Shown: positions 1 through 6,384, numbered from the stretch's first letter. The stretch is DNA of 10,804 nt from Candidatus Omnitrophota bacterium (GCA_016212045.1 JACRHO010000010.1:1-10804), one strand, 5' to 3'. Notes: generated by a model from the letters alone, not told the origin. Numbers and translations are program-made.

Positions 1-940
1 CTATCAGTGCTTCATTTACAGAAGAAATATCAATGGGGCCGTTTTCTTCAACCGAACCATCTCCAATTATAAAACCTCTCAAAAATGCTGATTGAAATTC
101 GAGCGGGAGGTCGTAAATAAAAGGTGGTATAATTTTGGTTTTTGCTGTTCCGCTAAATCCTAATTTTTTCATAATTTTTACTAACAATGGGGAGCTGATA
201 GTTCTATCAATTTTATTACTGCGGATACTCATCTTGGTTTTGAAAAACTTGCAGATATATTTAAGATTTTTAATTGCTTCGGCATTATTACAAGAAATAC
301 AGACGGCAAGCCTACTACCAAAATTTCCATCGGCTAACCATAATCCTAAAAAGAAACAGAAGGCTCTATTTAATCTTAGAATTGCTGGTATAGATCTTAT
401 TTTATCTTTTCTAGACTTGATAAAAATTTCATTGTCTTTTATCCCCGACTTTTTTCTATAAAATTTATTATAAATACCTAAAGGCATAATATTGGACCTT
501 CTCCACCATCTTTCTCGTTCATTCTTATATCCCTGTATCAAACCTCCGAGTTTAGGATGAATTACGAAAATGAACTCCTCATCAGATAATAAATCTAACA
601 AATTTAGCTCTCTAATATTGCCAAATATTTTTAATTTAGAAGGTGCCAGAATATAATCTCTTTTTTTTAAATCCTTAACTACTATAGGCTTTATTTCTCC
701 TTTATTATTTAAAGAAAAAAGAGAGTGGCCACCAGAAAGATCAATGCTTCTACCGTGTTCAGTTATAATTCTATACATCGATTGATTAATATATTTATGC
801 TTCAATAAACTATTAACTTTACTCGACCTAATATCCAGAGTTCTTTTATCCATGCTCAATATATAATCTCCGGTCTTGCATTCTTGAATTGGAATTGAGC
901 CATCTCCATTTTTAATAACCCTGGAATTATTAGCTACTGA
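1..940 (-). other. In-frame intein with LAGLIDADG homing endonuclease inside QueC (C-terminus outside window)
   Basis: The visible part is 313 residues. Block A: Ser1 as splicing nucleophile, then a Hint-type opening with SIPIQECKTGDYIL at 15-28. Block B: the segment around SGGH at 69-72, with His72 as the expected catalytic histidine and Ser where Thr is usual. A VKDLKKRDYILAP segment (88-100) closes the N-terminal splicing part. Two endonuclease motifs follow: LGLWLADG (198-205) and LRGFIIGDG (287-295), with Asp204 and Asp294 as the expected metal-binding acids. The C-terminal blocks F and G (His-Asn) would lie to the left of base 1. Insertion just before the QueC serine of DY/SGYPDC leaves Ser as the +1 extein residue that splicing requires. 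The stretch looks AT-rich, with many AAA, ATA and AGA codons, unlike the flanking queC and queD, which suggests horizontal arrival. Confidence 0.92.
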
Positions 941-1330
941 ATAATCCTGCGTATGCGCGCCGATAAATATCGCCTCGGCCTTAATTGCCTCGGCGTAAGA
1001 TAAGGCAAAACTTAAAAATATGCTATTACGCGCCGGAACATATGTATTTGGTATTACACTGGTGACTTGGTGACCTGGTGACTTGGTGACCCCCGGCATT
1101 CTCAGGTTTTTATCTAAAAGGCTTGAGCCACCCCAAGGCAAAGCAATTTTAATAATTTGCCAAATGCATTTGGCAAGTTGCGCTATCTTTTTCGCAGCGT
1201 CAATTTCTTTACGATGGCGCTGGCCGTAATCAAAGACGAGACACAGACACTGATAGCCCTGTTTACGGGCAAGATACAAAGTGGTAGCAGAATCTATTCC
1301 ACCTGACAATAAAACAACTGCTCGTTTCAT
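1..1330 (-). CDS. queC: 7-cyano-7-deazaguanine synthase QueC, interrupted by an intein; partial at left edge
   Basis: QueC makes preQ0 from 7-carboxy-7-deazaguanine with ATP and ammonia, in the cytosol, on the queuosine pathway. I translated the minus strand from ATG at 1330; the frame is open without a stop to base 1. Residues 1-130 are the N-terminal QueC half: PP-loop SGGIDS at 9-14, then FDYGQRH, the IPNTYVPARN segment and GAHTQDY at the junction. In E. coli QueC the next residues after the equivalent TDF are SGYPDC; here the frame instead enters an intein at Ser131. The C-terminal half, including the zinc-binding cysteines, must lie beyond the left edge. The start ATG overlaps the queD stop (ATGA), so translation is probably coupled. 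An 8-bp tandem repeat falls in a variable loop. Identification is firm; whether a functional C-extein follows cannot be seen. Confidence 0.93.
   Translation of the reverse strand, partial: MKRAVVLLSGGIDSATTLYLARKQGYQCLCLVFDYGQRHRKEIDAAKKIAQLAKCIWQIIKIALPWGGSSLLDKNLRMPGVTKSPGHQVTSVIPNTYVPARNSIFLSFALSYAEAIKAEAIFIGAHTQDYSVANNSRVIKNGDGSIPIQECKTGDYILSMDKRTLDIRSSKVNSLLKHKYINQSMYRIITEHGRSIDLSGGHSLFSLNNKGEIKPIVVKDLKKRDYILAPSKLKIFGNIRELNLLDLLSDEEFIFVIHPKLGGLIQGYKNERERWWRRSNIMPLGIYNKFYRKKSGIKDNEIFIKSRKDKIRSIPAILRLNRAFCFFLGLWLADGNFGSRLAVCISCNNAEAIKNLKYICKFFKTKMSIRSNKIDRTISSPLLVKIMKKLGFSGTAKTKIIPPFIYDLPLEFQSAFLRGFIIGDGSVEENGPIDISSVNEALI
1061..1092. repeat. Four tandem copies of an 8-bp unit (ggtgacYt) inside queC
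   Basis: Four units lie head to tail: ggtgactt, ggtgacct, ggtgactt, ggtgaccc. They fall in the QueC N-extein between RMP and IPNTYVPARN, a loop that varies between homologues. Because the unit is 8 bp, gain or loss of one copy would shift the frame; three copies would keep it. This is visible directly. Its origin by slippage is inference. Confidence 0.85.
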
Positions 1331-1683
1331 TCCTCATAATTAGCAGAACTCGTGCTATTCTCCCAGACCGTTACCGACTTAATTGCTGCTATCTTTTTTT
1401 TGAGAGTAGCGTAGATATATTGCGCAATATTTTCCGAAGTAGGGTTCACTTTCTTAAAATAGGCAATACTATTCAGGTATTTATGGTCTAATTTATCTAA
1501 GACCTTATTTAACTGCATCTTTAAGTATTTAAAATCCATAACCATGCCGGCCTTATCTAATTCGTCGCTTGAGACAACCACTTCTATCCTCCAGTTGTGG
1601 CCGTGCAGGGCCTCGCATTTTCCTTTATAGCCCCTTAAATTATGCGCGGAACTAAAAACCCCTTCTATTTTTATGCTATACAT
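1327..1683 (-). CDS. queD: 6-carboxy-5,6,7,8-tetrahydropterin synthase QueD
   Basis: This 118-aa enzyme converts dihydroneopterin triphosphate to 6-carboxytetrahydropterin, the first committed step of queuosine and preQ0 synthesis, in the cytosol. It is a full-length single T-fold domain. Zinc ligands are His14 (in SSAHNL) and His27 and His29 (in LHGHNW); Cys23 is the catalytic cysteine; Asp66-His67 (LDHKYLN) are the expected catalytic pair; Glu108 in VWEN is the pterin-anchoring glutamate. The ATG sits in TAATG with the murI stop, and the TGA overlaps the queC start, so it is translated from the middle of one mRNA. The CxxxHGH spacing fits QueD rather than eukaryotic-type PTPS. The neighbouring queC supports this. 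A QueE gene is not in the window and might follow queC to the left. Confidence 0.95.
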   Translation of the reverse strand: MYSIKIEGVFSSAHNLRGYKGKCEALHGHNWRIEVVVSSDELDKAGMVMDFKYLKMQLNKVLDKLDHKYLNSIAYFKKVNPTSENIAQYIYATLKKKIAAIKSVTVWENSTSSANYEE

Positions 1684-2474
1684 TATTCAGCACCTGACTT
1701 TTTGCCTCTTACCGGCCGGCCTAAAAACCTCTTGGCTAAGCCGCTGAACCACTCCGGATTATCGCTGACATAAAATCTCTGTTTTCCCCGTCGGCCTTTA
1801 TTTAACAGGCCTTCTTGCGCTAAAATATTTTTTACCTCCATCGCCACCTGCTTGGCAGAATCAATTAAAGTTACTTTTTTGCCTAAGACTTCTCTAATCA
1901 CCGGTTTCAGCAACGGATAATGCGTGCAACCGAGGATTACCGTATCCACGCCTGCTTTTTTTATCGGCTTAAGATAACTCTGCGCCACTTCTAAGACCGG
2001 CCGGCCAGAAAGCCAGCCCTCCTCTACAAAAGGCACAAACAAGGGACAGGCTGCGGCAGTAACTTTTACCTGCGGGTCAAGTTGTTTAATCTGGATTTCA
2101 TAGGCCCGGCTTTTAATCGTGCCCCGCGTGCCGATGACGCCGATGCGTTTATTCCGCGTGGCATAGACTGCCTCTCTTACCCCCGACTCCAAGACCCCTA
2201 CCATCGGCACTTTAAAATGATTTTGAATAATAGGCAAGGCGACGCTTGAGACCGTATTACAGGCAATGCAGATGAGCTTTACCTCCTGTTTCAATAAAAA
2301 TAAAATATTTTCAATAGAAAAACGGATGACTGTTTCTTTTGATTTGATGCCGTAGGGCACGCGCGCAGTATCGCCGAAATAAATAATATCTTCTGCGGGC
2401 AGCTGCCGGATTAATTCTTTGACCACGGTAAGACCACCCACGCCTGAATCAAAGACACCGATTGCCTTACCCAT
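1683..2474 (-). CDS. murI: Glutamate racemase MurI
   Basis: MurI interconverts L- and D-glutamate without a cofactor and supplies D-Glu for the peptidoglycan stem peptide. At 263 aa it has the usual family length. The start GVFDSGVGGLTV carries Asp9-Ser10. The two catalytic cysteines are Cys72 in ACNTVSS and Cys183 in LGCTHYPLL, with His185 beside the second. PFVEEGW (148-154) supplies the conserved glutamate. The ATG at 2474 is preceded by GGGAG at good spacing. It starts 14 bp after the amidase stop and overlaps queD by one base (TAATG), placing it in the same transcript as the amidase. All key residues are present, so I expect an active enzyme. Confidence 0.97.
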   Translation of the reverse strand: MGKAIGVFDSGVGGLTVVKELIRQLPAEDIIYFGDTARVPYGIKSKETVIRFSIENILFLLKQEVKLICIACNTVSSVALPIIQNHFKVPMVGVLESGVREAVYATRNKRIGVIGTRGTIKSRAYEIQIKQLDPQVKVTAAACPLFVPFVEEGWLSGRPVLEVAQSYLKPIKKAGVDTVILGCTHYPLLKPVIREVLGKKVTLIDSAKQVAMEVKNILAQEGLLNKGRRGKQRFYVSDNPEWFSGLAKRFLGRPVRGKKSGAE

Positions 2475-2488
2475 GATTTCTCCCTAAA

Positions 2489-3562
2489 CTAATTACCAGA
2501 ATAAGCCAGTGTATAATCCCGCGCGTAATTTTCTATGCCCTGAGCGATTGCCTCCGCCATCTGCTGGCGGTAATAACTATTCCGCAAGAGGCGCTCTTCA
2601 TTATAATTGGATAAAAAACCTATCTCTATTAAGACAGCGGGAATGCGCGCGCCTTTTAAGACATAAAAATTCCCGCCCTTTACTCCTATAACTTTAGTAT
2701 CTAACTGCCGGTTGATTGCCCGGCAGATAGAACGGGATAGAACAATGGACTCGGCGCGGTTGGAGGTATAAATCATATCCCAGAGTATCGCCTTTAAATT
2801 CAAAGATGAAGAAGCGATTTGGGCATTACCCAAAGCCAAAGAAGCATCCTTTGCGCTGGATAATGCGCGCTGGGAATCACTTACTTTCGGAGAAACATAA
2901 TAGACCTCAAGGCCATTTAACCCGCGCACGCGATTGGCATTGGAATGAAGGCTTAAGAAAAGGTCTGCCCCGGAGCTATTAGCTATGTCCACCCGGCGTT
3001 GCAGCGAAATAAACTTATCCACAGTACGGGTCATCGTTACTTCTACGCCCTGCCTTCTTAAAAGCGTGGCTAATCTCTTGGCCACATCCAGATTAACATC
3101 TTTCTCCCTTAACCCCCTTCTGCCGATAGCGCCGGGGTCTGTGCCGCCGTGGCCGGGATCAATAACTATTTTCTTTATTTTTAATGGCAGTGCCGGCGCC
3201 TGCGCAGAAGGCAGCTCTCTTCTAAATAAAATATCTATGATCTGCTCTTTAAAGCGATAAGGCACTACTACGGTGCCCTGATAAAGTTCTACCGGATGAT
3301 TGAGATAACGGGTTAGTCCATCCACCAAGACCATACGCTCACCCACCCTTAAATTTATCCGATGTTCATCCTTAGCCAAGACTGCCGTGCGGGTAAATGT
3401 ATCATAATCCCACTCAATCCTTTTTAATTGGCAGAGCGAAATTAAAGAGACGTAACTTGAGCCATTAATGCTGTAGGTAGGCAGGGTTTCTCTCGGCGGC
3501 AAAGTCGCGCAGCCGATAAGCAGCGTAGCGCAGCAGAAAAGAAAAATTATTTTTTTAGCCAT
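2489..3562 (-). CDS. N-acetylmuramoyl-L-alanine amidase (Amidase_3), lipoprotein
   Basis: This is a zinc amidase cutting the bond between MurNAc and L-Ala in peptidoglycan, for cell separation or remodelling. Numbered from ATG 3562, it has a lipoprotein signal peptide with lipobox LIGC (Cys18), then a small beta-rich domain at about 32-113 like copper amine oxidase N-terminal domains found in other cell-wall amidases, then the Amidase_3 domain from about 130 to the end. Expected zinc ligands are His138 (DPGHGG), Glu153 (REKDVN) and His206 (SLHSNA); Glu313 (VLIEIGFLSN) is the catalytic acid. All are present. An in-frame TTG at 3568 could add two residues, but ATG is preferred; neither has a clear ribosome site, and it begins 8 bp after the slipin stop. 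Murein processing fits with murI next door. The lipobox implies membrane anchoring. Confidence 0.94.
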   Translation of the reverse strand: MAKKIIFLFCCATLLIGCATLPPRETLPTYSINGSSYVSLISLCQLKRIEWDYDTFTRTAVLAKDEHRINLRVGERMVLVDGLTRYLNHPVELYQGTVVVPYRFKEQIIDILFRRELPSAQAPALPLKIKKIVIDPGHGGTDPGAIGRRGLREKDVNLDVAKRLATLLRRQGVEVTMTRTVDKFISLQRRVDIANSSGADLFLSLHSNANRVRGLNGLEVYYVSPKVSDSQRALSSAKDASLALGNAQIASSSLNLKAILWDMIYTSNRAESIVLSRSICRAINRQLDTKVIGVKGGNFYVLKGARIPAVLIEIGFLSNYNEERLLRNSYYRQQMAEAIAQGIENYARDYTLAYSGN

Positions 3563-3570
3563 CAACAAAT

Positions 3571-4311
3571 TTATTTTTGCAGTTGTCCAATAATCTTGGC
3601 AAAATCTGTAGGCACCAGAATTATTAAACTGTTCTGCTCAGCGCCGATTTCCTGCCAGGTCTGCAATTGTCTTAACACCAGGGCATTGGGATTTTCGGCT
3701 ATCGTCTTAGCGGCATTGGTAAACATCTTACTCGCCTCTTCTTCGGCAGAGGCCTTGATTAAACGGGCGCGTTTTTCTCTGGCGGCTTCAGATTCTTTGG
3801 CCATTGCCCTTTTCATATTATCAGGAATCTCAATATTTTTTATCTCTACGCTCTTAACATTAACGCCCCATTGGTCAGTGGGGCCCTGTAATACCTGTAA
3901 TACTTCGCCGCCAATTTTATCTTTACTGGAAAGCAGCGTGTCCAAATCGTATTTACCAACGATGTCTCTTAATTTTGACTGGGCAAGAAGCGTGGAGGCG
4001 TAAGCAAAATTTTCTACTGCCGTGATTGATTTTTGGGCATCAAAGATTTGATAGTAGACTACCGCGTCAATCTTGGTCGGGACTGAATCCTTGGTCATCA
4101 CTTCCTGCGGAACCACGTCCATCGTGCGAATTCTCATATCCACATGATATACGCTGTCAATCAGAGGTATAACCCAGGCTAATCCTGGTTTTATTTCCTT
4201 AAGGAATTTTCCAAATCTAAAAATTACTCCGCGCTCCCACTGAGAAATAACCCTGATCCCCAAGATGAAAATAGCAACTGCAATTCCCGCTAATGCTTTA
4301 AGCAATAACAT
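3571..4311 (-). CDS. Slipin (stomatin-like SPFH/band 7 membrane protein)
   Basis: Slipins are membrane-anchored oligomeric scaffold proteins of the SPFH superfamily; in prokaryotes they often pair with an NfeD protein. The 246-aa product has one N-terminal hydrophobic segment (about 2-22), then the SPFH domain with ERGVIFRFGKF (26-36), PGLAWVIPLID (42-52) and RTMDVVPQEVMTKDSV (62-77), and an alpha-helical Ala/Glu/Lys-rich coiled coil at about 165-205. The tail LIILVPTDF (229-237) is the usual oligomerisation motif region. Start ATG 4311 has a strong AAGGAGG. No NfeD partner is adjacent: the neighbours are ssrA upstream, only 20 bp from the mature tmRNA end, and the amidase downstream. The family is clear; the cellular role here is unknown. 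Confidence 0.93.
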   Translation of the reverse strand: MLLLKALAGIAVAIFILGIRVISQWERGVIFRFGKFLKEIKPGLAWVIPLIDSVYHVDMRIRTMDVVPQEVMTKDSVPTKIDAVVYYQIFDAQKSITAVENFAYASTLLAQSKLRDIVGKYDLDTLLSSKDKIGGEVLQVLQGPTDQWGVNVKSVEIKNIEIPDNMKRAMAKESEAAREKRARLIKASAEEEASKMFTNAAKTIAENPNALVLRQLQTWQEIGAEQNSLIILVPTDFAKIIGQLQK

Positions 4312-4331
4312 GTTTCCTCCTTGTTTTTAAA

Positions 4332-4758
4332 TGGTGGAGGTGGCGGCATCGAAGCCGCGTCCCTAAGTAATCCGATAAAAGCCGCTACATGCTTAGCCTA
4401 TCAATTAAGCTTATGCTTAACCACTCCGATAGACAGGATTGGCTAAGCCGCAGCCTTTAGAGTCTCGCCCTCACCTTAAGGCAAGATGAAGGACCAGCCT
4501 AAATTAACCGCTCAATTCCAATCCTTAGGCAGATTGGATTGAGGCATTCCTTAAATAATTAAGGAATGACTTGCGCCATAGCAGGCATAATAGACGCTAC
4601 ACCAACGTTAATTGGCGCAACAGCACTATATCTGTCTGCTAATAAACGACTGTAGTCGTTTGCGTTTGTATTGTGCAAAGATTGTTCACGCGGCCAACTT
4701 TGCCTCCGCGGCATGCTGCTTTTACCGAGATTGCTTAAGTCGAGCCCTTTTCACCCCC
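4332..4758 (-). ncRNA. ssrA: Transfer-messenger RNA (tmRNA, SsrA)
   Basis: tmRNA rescues stalled ribosomes and tags the unfinished protein, working with SmpB, whose gene is just upstream. The 5' end GGGGGTG pairs with 3' CACCTCC, followed by A and an encoded CCA. The third pair is G.U, the alanyl-tRNA synthetase identity mark. Conserved blocks seen: TCGACTTAAGCAATC near the 5' end, GCATGCCG with GTTGGCC, AACGCAAACGACTAC at the resume point, and GCTAAGCATGTAG near the 3' end. The one-piece form is about 427 nt. Oddities: the T arm GCGGC-TTCGAT-GCCGC has only six loop bases if the stem has five pairs, and the tag frame is unusually long. The centre has three strong hairpins, one (CATTCCTTAA...TTAAGGAATG) containing the tag stop. 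There is no terminator between it and the slipin gene. Confidence 0.93.
4559..4663 (-). other. Predicted tmRNA tag reading frame, 34 codons plus TAA
   Basis: The resume codon is inferred as GCA at 4663-4661 because the local sequence AACGCAAACGAC matches the E. coli resume site. The tag would begin ANDYSRLLADRYSAVA and continue for 18 more residues to end in MAQVIP before TAA at 4561-4559. The other two frames stop sooner and do not give a better tag. Most tags are about 8-25 residues and end in a small hydrophobic motif such as ALAA; this one does not. The first 16 residues end in AVA, which would look normal if a stop followed. Confidence 0.55.
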
Positions 4759-4763
4759 GTCGT

Positions 4764-4792
4764 TTAAATAAGTTACTTAAGGTTTCGGAATG
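4764..4792 (-). promoter_or_regulatory. Possible ssrA promoter (-10 TATTTA)
   Basis: TATTTA (4770-4765) ends six bases before the first G of mature tmRNA, ideal -10 spacing. The -35 region 17 bp further up (ACATTC) is poor. The site lies inside the inverted repeat. tmRNA may equally be processed from an smpB-ssrA-slipin transcript. Confidence 0.3.
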
Positions 4793-4875
4793 TTACTTAA
4801 GGTTACATAAGGTTACAAAAATATTTTTGTAACTTTCCGTAACCTTCCGAAACATTCCGTAACTTTATGTAACTT
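4770..4875. repeat. 106-bp imperfect palindrome built of about 10-bp GTTAC units, between smpB and ssrA
   Basis: The centre at 4822/4823 is a perfect 22-bp palindrome, gttacaaaaat/atttttgtaac. Reading outwards, the arms match over 36 bases with six mismatches (4787-4858), and more loosely out to 4770 and 4875. Each arm is a run of about five decamers of the type gttacttaag, gtttcggaat, gttacataag, so the unit recurs once per helical turn. There is no GC-rich stem and no T tract after it, so it is not a standard terminator. It fills the whole gap between the smpB stop and the tmRNA 5' end. It may be a small dispersed repeat, a processing hairpin or a binding array; the sequence alone does not decide. 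Confidence 0.85.
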
Positions 4876-4884
4876 TCGTCTATT

Positions 4885-5340
4885 TTATCGTCTCTTATTT
4901 TTTAAAACCCTTCTTATCGCAAGTTCTGCTTCCCGGCGCTTTATAGTTTCTCTTTTATCGTAGAGTCTCTTTCCTTTGCAAAGAGCAAGTTCTATTTTGG
5001 CAAAACCGCGCTCAGAAAAATACGCCTTTAAAGGAATAAGCGTAAAGCCCCGCTGCGCCACCTGCGCGGTTAATCTCTGGATCTGACTGCGGCGCAGGAG
5101 CAATTTCCTTGGCCGGACGGGGTCAACATTTAAGTAACTGGCCTCTGCATAAGGGCTGATATGCGCATTGTATAATATAACTTCCTTATTCTCAACCCGC
5201 GCAAAACTGTCGTTAAGATTTATCTTGCCCGCCCTGATCGATTTTACCTCGCTTCCCTTTAATTCTATCCCGCATTCAAAAGTCTCTAAGACCGCGTAAT
5301 CCCGCAGCGCCTTTTTGTTATTGGCGATGAGTTTAATCAT
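4885..5340 (-). CDS. smpB: SsrA-binding protein SmpB
   Basis: SmpB binds the tRNA-like part of tmRNA and brings it to stalled ribosomes. The 151-aa length is typical. Family landmarks are present in order: NNKKALRDY (7-15), GIELKGSEVKSIRAG (24-38), LYNAHISPY (56-64), RPRKLLLRR (76-84), the PLKAYFSERGFAKIELALCKG block, and KLYDKRETIKRREAE-like sequence (RLYDKRETIKRREAE here), ending in a basic tail that enters the ribosome. The start ATG overlaps the AEC transporter stop (ATGA) and has no good ribosome site of its own, so it is probably translated by coupling. Its partner ssrA lies 126 bp downstream on the same strand, beyond the inverted repeat. Confidence 0.97.
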   Translation of the reverse strand: MIKLIANNKKALRDYAVLETFECGIELKGSEVKSIRAGKINLNDSFARVENKEVILYNAHISPYAEASYLNVDPVRPRKLLLRRSQIQRLTAQVAQRGFTLIPLKAYFSERGFAKIELALCKGKRLYDKRETIKRREAELAIRRVLKNKRR

Positions 5341-6293
5341 TTTATCATAACCAGCAGAAAATATAAACTTAAAAATAGCGGCAGACTCAAGAGACCGAAG
5401 ATATGGCTGAAGAATACCCCCTGGCTGATCAGGAGGTCTTCTTTTTTATAGTGCCGGATGATTATTGAAAGGGATGTCGCAGATGGCACAGCTAATTCTA
5501 TGAGAATTAATAAACCAATGAGCTGGGGGATCTTAAATTTTACGATTAGGCCCAGGGCCAAAAGGGGCAAGATAATCAGTTTGGCCAAAATCAATAATGA
5601 GATTGCCTTTTTATCTATGCTGCCTAAGCGAATCTGGGCGAGGTTGCCGCCCACCACCATCATCGCCAAAGGAAGCGTGCAATCACCGACCAGCCGCAGG
5701 GGCTTCAAGACCGCCTGCGGGACAAATCGATATAAGCCCAGGGCGATAAATACCAGACTGAATAGCGTGGCAATCACCGGCGGGCTAAATAAACTGCCCA
5801 ATTCAAATCTCTTGGTGCGGCTAGAGGTAAGCATATAGACGCCTGCCGACCACATCACCAGATTAAAACCGAGGAGAAATAAGAATAAATAGATAAACAT
5901 CGTGCCGGCCTCCTCAGGCGACAACAACGCCGCAACTAAAACTAGCGGAAGATAACCAGAGTTCTGAAAGGTCACTAAACTTAAGAACTGCAATTTATGC
6001 TGCCGGCCTTTAATCAGGACGCTGAATAAAAGACCCAGGAGCAACCCGAGTGCAGTAATAAAAATACTTAAAATAGGAAAAAGCCACCAGTTAGGATATA
6101 AATCAAAGCGAAAATCCCTGATTAACTGGGCAAAAATCAATAGCGGCAGGGTTACCTCAATAGCTAGTCTACTTAAGGCATTTAACCCCTCATCCCCCAA
6201 GAAGTTCTTTTTCACCAAAAAATACCCTATCGCTCCCAGAAGAAAAATCTGCAATACTGCAGAGCCGGTAATCCGAAAGGACTCTAAAAGCAT
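5337..6293 (-). CDS. AEC (auxin efflux carrier) family transporter
   Basis: This is a polytopic inner-membrane protein of 318 aa, the usual AEC length, with about ten hydrophobic segments arranged as two five-helix halves. Family signs are the first-half PLLIF (50-54), FQNSGYLPLVL (109-119) with the conserved Asn-Ser-Gly, a PP pair at 171-172 opening the second half, TLPLAMMVVGGNLA (206-219) and AVPSATSLSII (268-278). Members export or import small organic anions such as malate; the substrate here cannot be deduced. ATG 6293 is preceded by AAGGAGGAGG. It is the first gene of the operon, behind a TATAAT promoter, and its TGA overlaps smpB. Confidence 0.9.
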   Translation of the reverse strand: MLLESFRITGSAVLQIFLLGAIGYFLVKKNFLGDEGLNALSRLAIEVTLPLLIFAQLIRDFRFDLYPNWWLFPILSIFITALGLLLGLLFSVLIKGRQHKLQFLSLVTFQNSGYLPLVLVAALLSPEEAGTMFIYLFLFLLGFNLVMWSAGVYMLTSSRTKRFELGSLFSPPVIATLFSLVFIALGLYRFVPQAVLKPLRLVGDCTLPLAMMVVGGNLAQIRLGSIDKKAISLLILAKLIILPLLALGLIVKFKIPQLIGLLILIELAVPSATSLSIIIRHYKKEDLLISQGVFFSHIFGLLSLPLFLSLYFLLVMIK

Positions 6294-6318
6294 ACCTCCT
6301 CCTTAAAGATAGATTCGT

Positions 6319-6347
6319 ATTATAACAATAAAAAACTAGCGCCGCAA
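6319..6347 (-). promoter_or_regulatory. Sigma70-type promoter of the AEC-smpB-ssrA operon
   Basis: The -10 hexamer is a perfect TATAAT (6324-6319). The -35 is TTGCGG (6347-6342) with a 17-bp spacer. Transcription should start near 6312, about 20 bases before ATG 6293. It runs away from the tRNA-Leu promoter, the two -35 boxes being only 8 bp apart. Confidence 0.7.
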
Positions 6348-6355
6348 TTCTTTAT

Positions 6356-6384
6356 TTGACAGGAAATAAACGGTAGGATATACT
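6356..6384 (+). promoter_or_regulatory. Sigma70-type promoter of tRNA-Leu
   Basis: TTGACA (6356-6361), exactly 17 bp, then TATACT (6379-6384): five of six or better in both boxes with ideal spacing. The predicted start is near 6391, about 42 bases before the tRNA. Confidence 0.85.

Noticed and set aside
135..461. 108-codon plus-strand open frame
   Set aside because: It is antisense to the in-frame LAGLIDADG intein, is rich in hydrophobic AT-derived residues, and has no ribosome site or recognisable domain.
1..940. Group I intron or free-standing homing endonuclease in queC instead of an intein
   Set aside because: The reading frame passes from QueC into the insert without a stop or start, and intein blocks A and B precede the endonuclease, which an intron-encoded enzyme would not have.
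2985..3260. Plus-strand open frames at 2509-2691, 2985-3260, 3596-4003, 5458-5838, 6902-7084 and 8159-8362
   Set aside because: All lie opposite well-supported minus-strand genes or the repressor promoter and hairpin region, and none shows a domain or ribosome site.
3563..3568. TTG start for the amidase
   Set aside because: It adds two residues without a ribosome site, while ATG 3562 gives a normal lipoprotein signal (MAKK followed by a hydrophobic stretch).
4770..4875. CRISPR-like array or intrinsic terminator
   Set aside because: Units are about 10 bp without spacers, and there is no GC-rich stem with T tract; the symmetry is a single large palindrome.
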